DNA from: Prevotella sp.
GTDB lineage: Bacteria; Bacteroidota; Bacteroidia; Bacteroidales; Dysgonomonadaceae
Direction of reading: 5' to 3'
DNA length: 64,000 bases
NCBI GenBank assembly: GCA_031271965.1
Contig: JAISUS010000003.1
Location: 1 to 64,000, forward strand
The position numbers and the translations under genes are program-made. Positions 55,618 to 64,000 of the stretch are shown one piece after another. The number at the start of each line of letters is the position of its first letter. The stretch's first letter is position 1. The notes below the pieces were generated by a model. That model was not told the DNA's origin. It saw nothing but the letters and a program-made list of their open reading frames with translations, and did not search any database.

Positions 55618-55657
55618 AAACCGCAGTAAGTGTGATGCTTGCTGCGGTTTTTATTTT
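55618..55657 (+). terminator. Terminator of dnaK
   Basis: AAACCGCAGTAAG pairs with CTTGCTGCGGTTT (one wobble), followed by a T-rich stretch, 30 bases past the stop. Confidence 0.8.
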
Positions 55658-55688
55658 TTATAAGGTTGCATTTAATTCTCTTTTATTA

Positions 55689-55797
55689 ATCAACAATATC
55701 GTTGATAACAAATCTATAGTTAGCTTAATCAAAATTGATAATAAAAATAGATCGTAATAGTATGAGCTGTCGGATTAATTATGCGATAGCTTTTTTT
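55689..55797 (+). promoter_or_regulatory. Palindrome and second terminator in the dnaK-pepC gap
   Basis: ATCAAC-AATATC-GTTGAT at 55689-55706 is a near-perfect palindrome. AGCTGTCG (55765-55772) pairs with CGATAGCT (55784-55791) and is followed by seven T, a second terminator beyond that of dnaK. No gene lies between. A small RNA or a leader is possible; no TAnnTTTG box was seen ahead of it. Confidence 0.4.
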
Positions 55798-55830
55798 ACT
55801 TTAAAATGATCGTTTTATATCAGTATTTCT

Positions 55831-55838
55831 TATTTTTG
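55831..55838 (+). promoter_or_regulatory. -7 box of the pepC-like gene
   Basis: TATTTTTG, 25 bases before the ATG at 55864. Confidence 0.5.
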
Positions 55839-55863
55839 TAAAAATATCTAAACTAAACTCTTA

Positions 55864-57243
55864 ATGAAAAAAGTGTTATTTGCCGGAATACTTCTTTGTT
55901 CTTCCGTTATTTTATCAGCTCAAAGTATCACCGAGAAAGATTTACAAGAAATTCGGTCTAGTTTTAAATTAGATCCTTCTACCAAAGCCATTCAAAATAT
56001 ACTTACAACAAATGCGAATATCACTGCAAACGCATTGAACCATGATTTACAAAATCAGATAGACCATTATTTTAAGTATAGGGTAAATGTAAAGGGTATT
56101 ACGGATCAGAAAAGTTCGGGTAGGTGCTGGATGTTTACTTCTATGAACGTTTTGCGTCCCTCTATAATGGAAAAGTATAATCTGGGGGAATTTGATTTTT
56201 CTCACAATTACCTTTATTTCTGGGATATATTTGAAAAAGCAAATTTGTTTTTAGAAAATATTATAGGAACAAGTAAATCTTCATTCGACGACAGAGCGGT
56301 AGAATACCTATTCAAATCACCGGTCGGTGATGGTGGTGTATGGAATCTTTATTATAATGCCGCAGAGAAATATGGTGTAGTGCCACAAGAAGTGATGCCA
56401 GAAACGGCTCATTCCAATAATACAAGGCAAATGATAGGCTTGTTAAACGAACGTTTGCGTGCAGGTGGATATGCAATCAGAGAGAAAGCTGCTGCCGGAG
56501 ATAAGGCTCAAGATTTGCGGCTTGAAAAAACAACTGTATTGAAAGATGTTTATCGTATTTTGGCGTTATGTTTAGGTGAACCACCTGCAAAGTTTACATG
56601 GAGATATAAAGATAAGGCCGGATTAGTAAAAGAACTGGCTGGTTATACCCCACAGAAATTTTATAAAGCGATTACGCCGGACGATTATTCTCCGGATAAT
56701 TACATTATGATAATGAATGATCCAACCCGGGAATATTATAAATTGTACGAGATACAAAATTATAAAAATACGATTGAAGGTATCAACTGGATATATCTAA
56801 ACCTGCCGAACGAGGATATTAAGAAAGCGGCTTTAGCCTCGATCAAAAATAATGAAGCTATGTATGCGTCCTGTGATGTAGGTAAGCAACTGAATAGAGA
56901 AAGTGGTATTATGGACCCTGCTATGTATGATTACGAATCATTGTTAGGCGTAGACCTTTCTATGGATAAGAAGGCGCGTATCTTGACGCGTCAGAGCGGA
57001 TCGAGTCATGCTATGACTTTGATAGGTTGCGATACAGACTTAGGCGATCAGCCTGTTAAGTGGGAGTTTGAAAATAGCTGGGGCGCAGGATCGGGCAACA
57101 GAGGGTATCTCACTTTTACAGATAAGTGGTTCAGCGAATATATGTTTCGTTTGGTAGTGCACAAGAAGTATTTGGATGCAAAGGCTGTTGATTGCCTGAA
57201 GCAGAAACCGGTGCAACTGCCTATGTGGGACTACATGAACTAA
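55864..57243 (+). CDS. Secreted C1 cysteine aminopeptidase (PepC/bleomycin hydrolase type)
   Basis: A 459-residue papain-family peptidase. The signal peptide (1-19, ending LSAQ) sends it to the periplasm, unlike cytosolic PepC. Catalytic residues are Cys88 in SSGRCWMFTS, His382 in GSSHAM and Asn404 in ENSWGAGS. Overall length and order match the aminopeptidase C group, which forms hexamers. It ends with LPMWDYMN and has no type IX sorting domain. Single-gene unit. Confidence 0.92.
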   Translation: MKKVLFAGILLCSSVILSAQSITEKDLQEIRSSFKLDPSTKAIQNILTTNANITANALNHDLQNQIDHYFKYRVNVKGITDQKSSGRCWMFTSMNVLRPSIMEKYNLGEFDFSHNYLYFWDIFEKANLFLENIIGTSKSSFDDRAVEYLFKSPVGDGGVWNLYYNAAEKYGVVPQEVMPETAHSNNTRQMIGLLNERLRAGGYAIREKAAAGDKAQDLRLEKTTVLKDVYRILALCLGEPPAKFTWRYKDKAGLVKELAGYTPQKFYKAITPDDYSPDNYIMIMNDPTREYYKLYEIQNYKNTIEGINWIYLNLPNEDIKKAALASIKNNEAMYASCDVGKQLNRESGIMDPAMYDYESLLGVDLSMDKKARILTRQSGSSHAMTLIGCDTDLGDQPVKWEFENSWGAGSGNRGYLTFTDKWFSEYMFRLVVHKKYLDAKAVDCLKQKPVQLPMWDYMN

Positions 57244-57317
57244 TTGGCAGATAACCGGACTATAGATTGATAAGCTAACTTCTTTCGGGAAAAGGTTCTA
57301 CTTTATAAAAAAATGTT

Positions 57318-57325
57318 TACTTTTG
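57318..57325 (+). promoter_or_regulatory. -7 box of nusB
   Basis: TACTTTTG, 26 bases before the nusB ATG. Confidence 0.5.
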
Positions 57326-57351
57326 CGTTCCGAAACATTTTAAATGTATAA

Positions 57352-58278
57352 ATGATAAACCGCGTTCTTATTCGTATCAGAGTCGTTCAAGTATTGTTTG
57401 CATGCAGCCAGAACGAATCTATAGATTTGAAAAAAGCAGAAACAGAGCTTTTGTTCAGTCTTCAAAAATCTTACGATCTGTATTTCTATTTCTTATCTTT
57501 AATGATAGAACTTACCGATGCGTATGCGCAGAAAGTAGATGCCCGAAAATCGAAACTACTTCCTTCCGAAGAGGATATTAATCCTAATGTCAAGTTGCTT
57601 GACAATAAGTTTATAAATCAGTTACGCCAAAATGTAACATTAGATAAGTATCTGACAGACCGTCCTTTCAGATGGTTCGAATATGAAGCTTTTATTCGTG
57701 GTTTATTAGAAGAAATTCTAAGTTCTGATGCGTATAAAGCCTATGTAGAGGATGTTACGGGCAGCTACGAAAATGACCGTGAATTCTGGCGTAAAGTTTT
57801 CAAACAGATAATATCAAACAGAGAAGAATTGTATTCTATATTGGAAGACGAGAGCTTGTATTGGAATGACGATATCGAAATTGTTGAATCATTTGTCCTG
57901 AAAACAATAAAACGCTTTAATGAAAGTAAAGGTGTGAATCAGGAATTGCTACCTATGTTTAAAGATGAGACAGACAGGGAGTTTGCAGTTAAATTACTGA
58001 GAGAATCTTTATTGAACGAAAAGGTGTACAGAACCCTTATAGATAAATATACAAATAACTGGGAATCGGAACGTATTGCACAGATGGATATGGTGATAAT
58101 GCAGATTGCATTAGCCGAAATTATGAATTTTCCGTCCATTCCTATCAGTGTTACTTTGAATGAATATATTGATGTCGCTAAATCCTATAGTACAGCCAAA
58201 AGTGCATCATTCATCAATGGTATTCTCGATGCTATAGTGAAGGAGCTTAAAGATGAGAAAAAGATAATTAAGAAATAA
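57352..58278 (+). CDS. nusB: Transcription antitermination factor NusB
   Basis: A 308-residue RNA-binding protein acting with NusE on ribosomal RNA transcripts. The N-terminus INRVLIRIRVVQVLFA and the C-terminal DMVIMQIALAEIMNFP and TAKSASFINGILDAI are NusB signatures. It is about twice the length of E. coli NusB (139); the long insert is usual in Bacteroidota. It heads the nusB-yajC-ybbR-coaE region common in this phylum. Confidence 0.93.
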   Translation: MINRVLIRIRVVQVLFACSQNESIDLKKAETELLFSLQKSYDLYFYFLSLMIELTDAYAQKVDARKSKLLPSEEDINPNVKLLDNKFINQLRQNVTLDKYLTDRPFRWFEYEAFIRGLLEEILSSDAYKAYVEDVTGSYENDREFWRKVFKQIISNREELYSILEDESLYWNDDIEIVESFVLKTIKRFNESKGVNQELLPMFKDETDREFAVKLLRESLLNEKVYRTLIDKYTNNWESERIAQMDMVIMQIALAEIMNFPSIPISVTLNEYIDVAKSYSTAKSASFINGILDAIVKELKDEKKIIKK

Positions 58279-58325
58279 TAAGACATGTCTGTTTTACACT
58301 TTCGTTCTAATTCAAAATATTCATT

Positions 58326-58333
58326 TATATTTG
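58326..58333 (+). promoter_or_regulatory. -7 box of yajC
   Basis: TATATTTG, 51 bases before the yajC ATG, in the 106-base gap after nusB. It suggests yajC has its own transcript start. Confidence 0.5.
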
Positions 58334-58384
58334 TAAATGGTTTGCAGGAAGTAAATAATAGTTAATCAAATATCAAAATAACGT

Positions 58385-58720
58385 ATGACTTTATTGAATG
58401 TATTATTACAGGCAGGTGCAGAAGCAGCTCCTGGAGGTTTATTTGGCGGAGGCGGTATGAGTATGATCATTATGATGGTTCTACTTTTTGGAATCATGTA
58501 TTTCTTTATGATCAGACCGCAGCAAAAGAAACAAAAAGCTTTGCAAGAAGCTCGTAATGCTATAAAGGTAGGAGATAAAGTAGTAACAGCCGGAGGTATT
58601 CATGGTAGGGTAAAAGAGGTTGGAGATACTCATTTCGTAGTCGAAATAGCTGACAATGTGAGAATAAAAGTAGAAAAAGCATCAGTATACGTTTCTGCTG
58701 AAGATGCTCAAACTAAATAA
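58385..58720 (+). CDS. yajC: Preprotein translocase subunit YajC
   Basis: A 111-residue small inner-membrane protein of the Sec accessory complex (SecDF-YajC). One membrane helix at about 25-43 (SMIIMMVLLFGIMYFFMI) followed by RPQQKKQKALQ and a cytosolic beta domain (VGDKVVTAGGIHGRVKEV). The length is standard. First of the run yajC-ybbR-coaE. Confidence 0.94.
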   Translation: MTLLNVLLQAGAEAAPGGLFGGGGMSMIIMMVLLFGIMYFFMIRPQQKKQKALQEARNAIKVGDKVVTAGGIHGRVKEVGDTHFVVEIADNVRIKVEKASVYVSAEDAQTK

Positions 58721-58750
58721 TTGAGTGTCGTGTAAATCAAGTATAGCCAT

Positions 58751-59743
58751 ATGAGCGATACTAATGATAAAAAAGAAATAATTTCACAAGAAGTCAGAGC
58801 TTTTTTCAAGAATATTTCATGGAAAAAAATTCTGACTTTTTTGTTTTTTTTATTGTTATCTTGTATCTTTTGGATGATGCAGATTTATCGTCAAAAGTAT
58901 GAGGCCACACTCACTATACCCGTTAAGTATATAAATGTACCGGATAGTATTGTTTTTGAAAACGAATTACCATCCATCATCAGTGCCCGCATCAGAGATG
59001 ATGGGGGAACTTTGTTTAAATATCTTCTTACTCGCAGAAATGATTCAATGATCGTTGATGTAAGGGATGTTGTGAAGAGTACTCCTGATAAAGTAATTCA
59101 GGGACGCAATTTTGAACAGTTGATACGGAGCAAACTATTTGTTACTTCCGAACTTATTAGTTATACACCAACACGTATGTCTTATATTTATGCTTTGTTG
59201 CATGATAAGAAACTGCCGGTAATTTATAATGGGAATGTAAACTTGGCAGGTGGGCATATGTTGATAGGAGACTTGAGCATCTTTCCTGATTCGGTAATAG
59301 TGTATGGGAGTAAAACGGCTCTGGATACATTATTCTATGCATACACGATATCCGATACTATATATAATGTATCATCCGAGCAAAAGGTCAAAGTGGCGAT
59401 GAAACCAATACAGGGTATAAAGTATATACCGAACGAGGTAATATTGACGATCCCTGCCGATAAGTTTATAGAGAAAGAGGTAGAAGTGCCGGTTACATGC
59501 ATTAATCTGCCTAACAATTTGTCAATAAAATTCTTTCCTTCATCCGTCAAAATACCATATTTAGTCGGGACGAAGAAAGAAGATGATATAACAAAAGAGA
59601 ATTTTAGTATTACCATAGATTATAACGATATTAAAGATCTTAGTAATTCTTCTGTTCCTGTCCGTATAACAGATAGTCCTGACTATATACGTACAAAGAT
59701 TCCGATACCGTCCGAAGTGGAATTTGTGCTCGAAAAACAATAA
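58751..59743 (+). CDS. YbbR-like domain protein (CdaR family)
   Basis: A 330-residue membrane-anchored protein with one N-terminal helix at about 22-42 and a large periplasmic part of YbbR-like beta repeats (LPVIYNGNVNLAGGHMLIG, EKEVEVPVTCINLPNN). In Firmicutes CdaR regulates the cyclic-di-AMP synthase CdaA; no CdaA gene lies in this window. It is 10 bases ahead of coaE. Confidence 0.85.
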   Translation: MSDTNDKKEIISQEVRAFFKNISWKKILTFLFFLLLSCIFWMMQIYRQKYEATLTIPVKYINVPDSIVFENELPSIISARIRDDGGTLFKYLLTRRNDSMIVDVRDVVKSTPDKVIQGRNFEQLIRSKLFVTSELISYTPTRMSYIYALLHDKKLPVIYNGNVNLAGGHMLIGDLSIFPDSVIVYGSKTALDTLFYAYTISDTIYNVSSEQKVKVAMKPIQGIKYIPNEVILTIPADKFIEKEVEVPVTCINLPNNLSIKFFPSSVKIPYLVGTKKEDDITKENFSITIDYNDIKDLSNSSVPVRITDSPDYIRTKIPIPSEVEFVLEKQ

Positions 59744-59753
59744 CCTTCTTCCG

Positions 59754-60344
59754 ATGATAAAACTAGGCATAACAGGTGGTATAGGTAGTGGAAAATCTAC
59801 AGTTTCAGAGATCTTCACCCTGTGTGGAGTCCCTGTATATATTGCTGATGCGGAAAGTAAAAAACTGGTAGGTACTTCACCTCTTATCAAAGAAAAATTA
59901 ATTGCTCTTTTTGGGAAAGAACTGTATAAAGGAAATGTTCTGGATAAGGCTTTGCTTGCATCGCATATCTTTAATAATAAAGAAAAGCTGGAAAAGGTAA
60001 ATGCAATAATCCATCCTGAGGTTAAAAAGGATTATGAGCAGTGGTTGGAAAAAAACAAACATCATAAAATTGTGGCTCAAGAAGCGGCAATTCTGTTCGA
60101 ATCAGGTTTTAATAAGCTTATGGATAAAGTGGTTATGGTATATGCTCCTCTCGAATTGAGGATACAGCGCACTATGGCACGTGATGATGTATCTTATGAA
60201 AAAGTTCTGGAACGTATTCAAAATCAAATGCCGGATGAAGAAAAAGCTAAACTTTCTGACTTTGTAATTGTTAATGATGGAGTTGGTTCTTTAATAGAAC
60301 AAGTGCAGAATGTTATACAACAACTAGGAAACTCATGCATATAG
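59754..60344 (+). CDS. coaE: Dephospho-CoA kinase
   Basis: A 196-residue cytosolic kinase, last step of coenzyme A synthesis. P-loop GITGGIGSGKST; DAESKKLV; AAILFESGF; RDDVSYEKVLERIQNQM. Starts at MIKLGITGG, 59754; the frame is open from 59724, but that part overlaps ybbR. It overlaps the carbonic anhydrase start by ten bases. Confidence 0.94.
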   Translation: MIKLGITGGIGSGKSTVSEIFTLCGVPVYIADAESKKLVGTSPLIKEKLIALFGKELYKGNVLDKALLASHIFNNKEKLEKVNAIIHPEVKKDYEQWLEKNKHHKIVAQEAAILFESGFNKLMDKVVMVYAPLELRIQRTMARDDVSYEKVLERIQNQMPDEEKAKLSDFVIVNDGVGSLIEQVQNVIQQLGNSCI

Positions 60345-60985
60345 ATAAATCATATCAAGAAATATTTGTAGCAAACAAAAAATGGGTAGAGAGAAAGAAT
60401 AACGAAAACCCTGACTTTTTCTCTCATCTGGCAACAGAACAAAACCCCGATTATTTATATATTGGTTGCTCCGACAGCCGTGTCCATGCTAATGAAATAA
60501 TGGGATTGGAACCGGGGCAGGTTTTCGTACATCGCAATATCGCCAATATGGTGGTAAACACAGATCTGAATGCTTTGTCTGTTATTAATTATGGTGTTGA
60601 ATATTTGAGTGTAAAATATATAATTGTTTGCGGACATTATAATTGTGGCGGGATTAAAGCTGCTATGCAACCCCGGGATATGGGAATCTTAAATCCTTGG
60701 TTGCGAAATGTTCGTGATGTGTATAGGCTTCACGAAAAAGAATTGGATGCAATAGAAGATCCAAGTGACAGATATAATAGGCTGGTAGAAATCAATGTCT
60801 ACGAGCAATGCTTGAATGTGATTAAGACTGCGGAAGTACAAAAATCGTATTTAGAAAAAGGTTATCCGCGTGTAGCAGGCTGGGTTTATGACCTGAATGA
60901 AGGTGTCCTGATTGATTTAAAGATTGATTTTGAAAAAGAATTGAACAGGATAAGGAAGATTTATGACTTAACAAAAGGAAAATGA
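60335..60985 (+). CDS. can: Beta-class carbonic anhydrase
   Basis: A 216-residue zinc enzyme interconverting carbon dioxide and bicarbonate in the cytosol. Zinc ligands Cys45 (GCSDSR), His101 and Cys104 (GHYNCGG), with the Asp47-Arg49 pair beside. The start overlaps coaE by ten bases and the stop overlaps znuA by four, so it is tightly coupled to a zinc-uptake gene, which is functionally sensible. Confidence 0.93.
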   Translation: MHIDKSYQEIFVANKKWVERKNNENPDFFSHLATEQNPDYLYIGCSDSRVHANEIMGLEPGQVFVHRNIANMVVNTDLNALSVINYGVEYLSVKYIIVCGHYNCGGIKAAMQPRDMGILNPWLRNVRDVYRLHEKELDAIEDPSDRYNRLVEINVYEQCLNVIKTAEVQKSYLEKGYPRVAGWVYDLNEGVLIDLKIDFEKELNRIRKIYDLTKGK

Positions 60986-61848
60986 GAATTTTAATATATA
61001 TTCTATTGGGATTAGCTTTATTTGGTTGTAAGCCATCTCAAGCAGATAAATCAAAAATATTAACTGTAACTATCGATCCTCAGAAGTATTTTCTAAGTAC
61101 AATTGTTGGAGATCACTTTAAAGTAGAATGCATTGTTCCTTCCGGTTCAAATCCTGAAAGTGCAGATTTTACACCATCTCAGATGATGGAGTTGAACAAA
61201 AGTCGGGCATATTTTAAAATTGGATATATGGGGATAGAGAATACCCTGATAGATAAAGTGTCGCAGAGTAATTCAACCCTTAAGATCGTGAATTGTTCTG
61301 AAGGCATCGAGGTGTTAGGAGGGCATGATTGTGAAGGAGATCACCATGGTCACAATCATGGACATGCCGGAGGAGACCCTCACACATGGAGTTCGGTCAA
61401 ATCTGCGAAGATAATAGCCGGGAATATGTATAAGGCTGTCTTAGATTTAGATAACGCAAATACCTCAGATTATACCTCAAACTATAATAAATTACTGGCA
61501 GAGATTAATCAAACGGATAGTATTATAAAGTCTTATCTGGAAAAAGCGCCGAGCAAATCTTTTATAATATATCATCCCGCACTCACTTATTTTGCTGAGG
61601 AATATGGTTTGACTCAATATTCTATTGAATATGAAGGAAAGAACCCTTCTCCATCCCAATTGAAGGAGCTTATTGACAAAGCAAAAAAAGAAGGTATTAA
61701 AGTTGTATTTATTCAACGTGAATTTGATGTGAAAAATGCAGAAACAGTAGCACTGGCAATTGGTGCGAAAGCAGTTTCTCTCAATTTACTGTCATATGAC
61801 TGGAGCCGCGAAATGATTAATATTGCCAAAGTTCTTGCTCAAGAATAA
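60982..61848 (+). CDS. znuA: Zinc ABC transporter substrate-binding lipoprotein (ZnuA type)
   Basis: A 288-residue cluster A-I metal-binding protein, lipid-anchored (lipobox LFGC, Cys16). A His-rich, flexible loop at about 115-134 ends in DPHTW with a metal-binding His134, and IIYHPALTYFAEEYGL supplies another His. The first His ligand usual near residue 60 is replaced (NPESADFTPSQ). The loop suggests zinc rather than manganese. Overlaps can by ATGA and is 8 bases ahead of znuC. Confidence 0.88.
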   Translation: MRILIYILLGLALFGCKPSQADKSKILTVTIDPQKYFLSTIVGDHFKVECIVPSGSNPESADFTPSQMMELNKSRAYFKIGYMGIENTLIDKVSQSNSTLKIVNCSEGIEVLGGHDCEGDHHGHNHGHAGGDPHTWSSVKSAKIIAGNMYKAVLDLDNANTSDYTSNYNKLLAEINQTDSIIKSYLEKAPSKSFIIYHPALTYFAEEYGLTQYSIEYEGKNPSPSQLKELIDKAKKEGIKVVFIQREFDVKNAETVALAIGAKAVSLNLLSYDWSREMINIAKVLAQE

Positions 61849-61856
61849 AGAATAGA

Positions 61857-62642
61857 ATGAGTAAAATAGTTGAAATAAAAAATCTGTCTGTAGGGTATGA
61901 AGACCGTCCTTATGTCCTGAAAAATATCAATTTAGATGTTTATGAAGGCGATTTTTTGGGAATAATTGGGCCAAATGGAGGAGGAAAAACTACCTTGCTT
62001 AAGGCTTTGTTAAGTTTGGTGAAGCCAACGTCCGGTACTATCTCATTCTTTAAGAATAATGTAAAGACAGACAGGATTAATATTGGCTATTTACCTCAGA
62101 TTAATCAAATAGATAAAAAATTTCCTATATCGGTATCCGATGTTATACTGTCAGGTTTGACGGTAAATCGTGGTATATTCTCATCTTATACTAAAGAACA
62201 GAAAGAGAAAGTAGGTGATATTGCCCGTCAGATGGGACTGGAAGATCTTATCACACGTCCTATAGGAGCACTATCAGGAGGTCAATTGCAGAGAACTTTA
62301 CTGGGACGGGCAATTATCGACAATCCGGATTTATTGGTACTGGATGAGCCCAATTCCTATGTAGATAAGCGATTTGAGAGTAATTTCTATAAGTTGCTTG
62401 AAGACATAAATAAAAATACTGCTATAATTCTGGTGTCCCATGATGTGGGAACTGTCGTTTCAATGGTAAAAAATATAGCTTGTGTGAATGAAGGATTACA
62501 TTATCACCCGGGTACAAATATAACAACAGAATGGCTTGAAAAGTCTTATTCTTCATGCCCTATCGAAATTATTGGACATGGTGATTTTCCGCACCGTGTC
62601 TTGGAAAAGCATGAAGGGTGCGACTGTTGTAATGAGGATTGA
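61857..62642 (+). CDS. znuC: Zinc ABC transporter ATP-binding protein (ZnuC type)
   Basis: A 261-residue ABC ATPase. Walker A GPNGGGKTT, signature LSGGQLQRTLLGRA, Walker B LLVLDEPNSYVD, H-loop SHDVG. It ends in a Cys/His tail (HRVLEKHEGCDCCNED) that could bind metal and is unusual for this subunit. No permease gene follows: a terminator lies at 62690 and the next gene is opposite. Confidence 0.93.
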   Translation: MSKIVEIKNLSVGYEDRPYVLKNINLDVYEGDFLGIIGPNGGGKTTLLKALLSLVKPTSGTISFFKNNVKTDRINIGYLPQINQIDKKFPISVSDVILSGLTVNRGIFSSYTKEQKEKVGDIARQMGLEDLITRPIGALSGGQLQRTLLGRAIIDNPDLLVLDEPNSYVDKRFESNFYKLLEDINKNTAIILVSHDVGTVVSMVKNIACVNEGLHYHPGTNITTEWLEKSYSSCPIEIIGHGDFPHRVLEKHEGCDCCNED

Positions 62643-62689
62643 TTATTCTATTTCTTAAGTGTAAATAAATAGAGATTATATAGAATAGA

Positions 62690-62725
62690 AGAGGTTGTCC
62701 GATATTTTCGAACAACCTCTTTTTG
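62690..62725 (+). terminator. Terminator after znuC
   Basis: AGAGGTTGTCCGA pairs with TCGAACAACCTCT (one mismatch), then TTTTT. Confidence 0.75.
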
Positions 62726-62746
62726 CTATATCAAAATCAGGGTTTA

Positions 62747-64000
62747 TTACTGAATCTTAAAGTATCCAAGGTCTTCACGGTCGAAGTTCATGACATAAGA
62801 ATGCATTTTATTAACTTCTGCTTGACCATAGCTTACATATACCTCTGCTGAACGGCGGAAGTTTTCATTCTTATTTGCATCCTGTAATAACAGATACCCA
62901 AGAACACAATGCGCAGCAGATTCTACGAGGCGACGGGCATGGAAATCGAGGTATTCCTGATCCTTCAACTCCGTTACTTTAGCCACTATCTCCTCATGTT
63001 TAGCCGTCATTCCAATCAGTTTTTGTTTCAGATCTTCCAGTTCAGGCTTGTATTCGATTGCTTCATATTCCCGGATCTGTCCGATATAAGTGCCGGTAGT
63101 GACATGGCGTATAGCAGCAACCACTTGTAACTGTGTAGTGCCTTCATATATGTTGGTGATACGTGCATCACGATACAGGCGTTCGCAAGTGTAGTCTTTC
63201 ATAAAGCCCGAACCACCATGTATCTGAATAGCATCGTATGCATTCTGATTGGCGTATTCTGTTGTCATGCCCTTACCCATAGGAGTGAACGCATCTGCCA
63301 GTTTACTGTATTTTTTCATTTCCTGACGTTCTTCCGGCTCTAATTTGCGTTCGCGGCTAATATCTTCCAATGCTTTGTATACATCAACGAAACGGGATGT
63401 TTCGTACAACATGGAACGAGAGGCATCGGCTTTAGCACGCATGAGGGCGAGCATTTCGTAAACAGCCGGGAATTCTATAATCGCTTTTCCAAATTGTTTA
63501 CGTTCCTGAGCATAAGCATAACCTTCGCGATAAGCAGCTTCGCTGATACCTGTAGCTTGTGCCATAATACCCAAACGGGCACCATTCATCAGAGCCATTA
63601 CATATTTGATAAGTCCTAGTTTGCGATCGCCGCAAAGCTCGGCTTTAGCATTTTTGTATACCAGTTCGCAAGTAGGTGAGCCTTTAATACCCATCTTGTT
63701 TTCTATGCGACGTACGTTTACGCCACCGTTGCGTTTGTCATAAATGAACATTGAAAGTCCGCGGCCGTCTCTTGTGCCTTCTTCCGAACGTGCCAATACT
63801 AAGTGGATGTCAGCATCTCCATTAGTGATGAAGCGCTTTACACCGTTTAAGTACCAGCAGTCGTCTTTCTCGTTGTATGTTGCTTTCAGCATAACGGCCT
63901 GAAGATCTGAGCCGGCATCAGGTTCGGTCAAGTCCATCGACATTGTTTCTCCGGCTGCAACACGAGGTATATAGCGTGCATGCTGTTCTTCATTTCCGAA
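62747..64000 (-). CDS. Acyl-CoA dehydrogenase, 5' end outside the window
   Basis: A partial gene of 417 visible codons on the minus strand. The frame is open to base 64000 with no stop (first visible residues FGNEEQHARYIPRVAAGET), so the true start is beyond the window. FAD-dependent acyl-CoA dehydrogenase features: MSMDLTEPDAGSDLQ, WYLNGVKRFITNGD, GARLGIMAQATGISE, YAQERKQFGK, IHGGSGFMKDYTCERLYRDA and IYEGTTQLQ. The long C-terminal extension past 300 fits the large class (about 570) of Bacteroidales, usually next to electron-transfer flavoprotein genes. Confidence 0.92.
   Translation of the reverse strand, partial: FGNEEQHARYIPRVAAGETMSMDLTEPDAGSDLQAVMLKATYNEKDDCWYLNGVKRFITNGDADIHLVLARSEEGTRDGRGLSMFIYDKRNGGVNVRRIENKMGIKGSPTCELVYKNAKAELCGDRKLGLIKYVMALMNGARLGIMAQATGISEAAYREGYAYAQERKQFGKAIIEFPAVYEMLALMRAKADASRSMLYETSRFVDVYKALEDISRERKLEPEERQEMKKYSKLADAFTPMGKGMTTEYANQNAYDAIQIHGGSGFMKDYTCERLYRDARITNIYEGTTQLQVVAAIRHVTTGTYIGQIREYEAIEYKPELEDLKQKLIGMTAKHEEIVAKVTELKDQEYLDFHARRLVESAAHCVLGYLLLQDANKNENFRRSAEVYVSYGQAEVNKMHSYVMNFDREDLGYFKIQ

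Overview
The window comes from an AT-rich Bacteroidota chromosome, most likely order Bacteroidales and close to Dysgonomonas or Parabacteroides. The genus is a guess. The order is supported by type IX secretion parts (PorT and the DUF5103 plug protein), an ECF sigma/FecR locus, many secreted and lipid-anchored proteins starting MKK, DUF3078, DUF3467 and DUF5020 families, near-absence of Shine-Dalgarno sites, and repeated promoters of the Bacteroidota form TTTG-N20-TAnnTTTG. I identified 56 protein genes (one cut by the right edge), one broken gene and one tRNA. Most are ordinary housekeeping or envelope genes. There is no phage, integrase, intact insertion sequence or CRISPR array.

Layout. 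1-792: no intact gene. Two inverted copies of a ~200 bp MITE-like element lie here, one of them interrupting a secreted-protein gene that keeps its promoter. 793-8170: TonB-dependent receptor, iron-type alcohol dehydrogenase, candidate small RNA, prmA, S9 peptidase. 8339-13607: outer-membrane porin, then an operon of diacylglycerol kinase, EEP-family lipoprotein and M16 protease. 13773-19654: small lipoprotein with MscS-type channel, thioredoxin, dnaE. 19918-25625: two related CarboxypepD-domain proteins around an ECF sigma factor and FecR anti-sigma factor, then the T9SS plug protein. 25739-27165: ferredoxin (55 residues), porT, ygbA-like gene. 27305-33524: MarR regulator with an RND efflux pump. 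33630-34714: DUF2975/small membrane protein/XRE module. 34874-40929: cydAB, alanine dehydrogenase, DUF3467, YbaN family, aroC. 41103-46440: DUF3078, an initiator-like tRNA-Met, a small islet with a secreted gluzincin, and an outer-membrane protein plus nucleobase permease pair. 46829-57243: alpha/beta hydrolase, cmk-ispH, pfkA, glycosyltransferase, rarA, BamE-like lipoprotein, dnaK, PepC-type protease. 57352-62642: nusB, yajC, ybbR, coaE, carbonic anhydrase, znuA, znuC. 62747-64000: acyl-CoA dehydrogenase, partial.

How the genes work together. Clear functional units are cydA-cydB (microaerobic respiration), MarR-MFP-RND-OMF (efflux with its regulator), cmk-ispH (overlapping stop and start), an outer-membrane barrel with a purine-type permease, and coaE-can-znuA-znuC (overlapping genes linking a zinc enzyme to zinc import, with no permease gene beside them). 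The most unusual unit is 19918-24208. There the STN domain that normally sits on a FecA-type receptor is carried by a protein with no receptor barrel, encoded immediately after FecR, and a second protein with the same C-terminal half lies at the head of the cluster.
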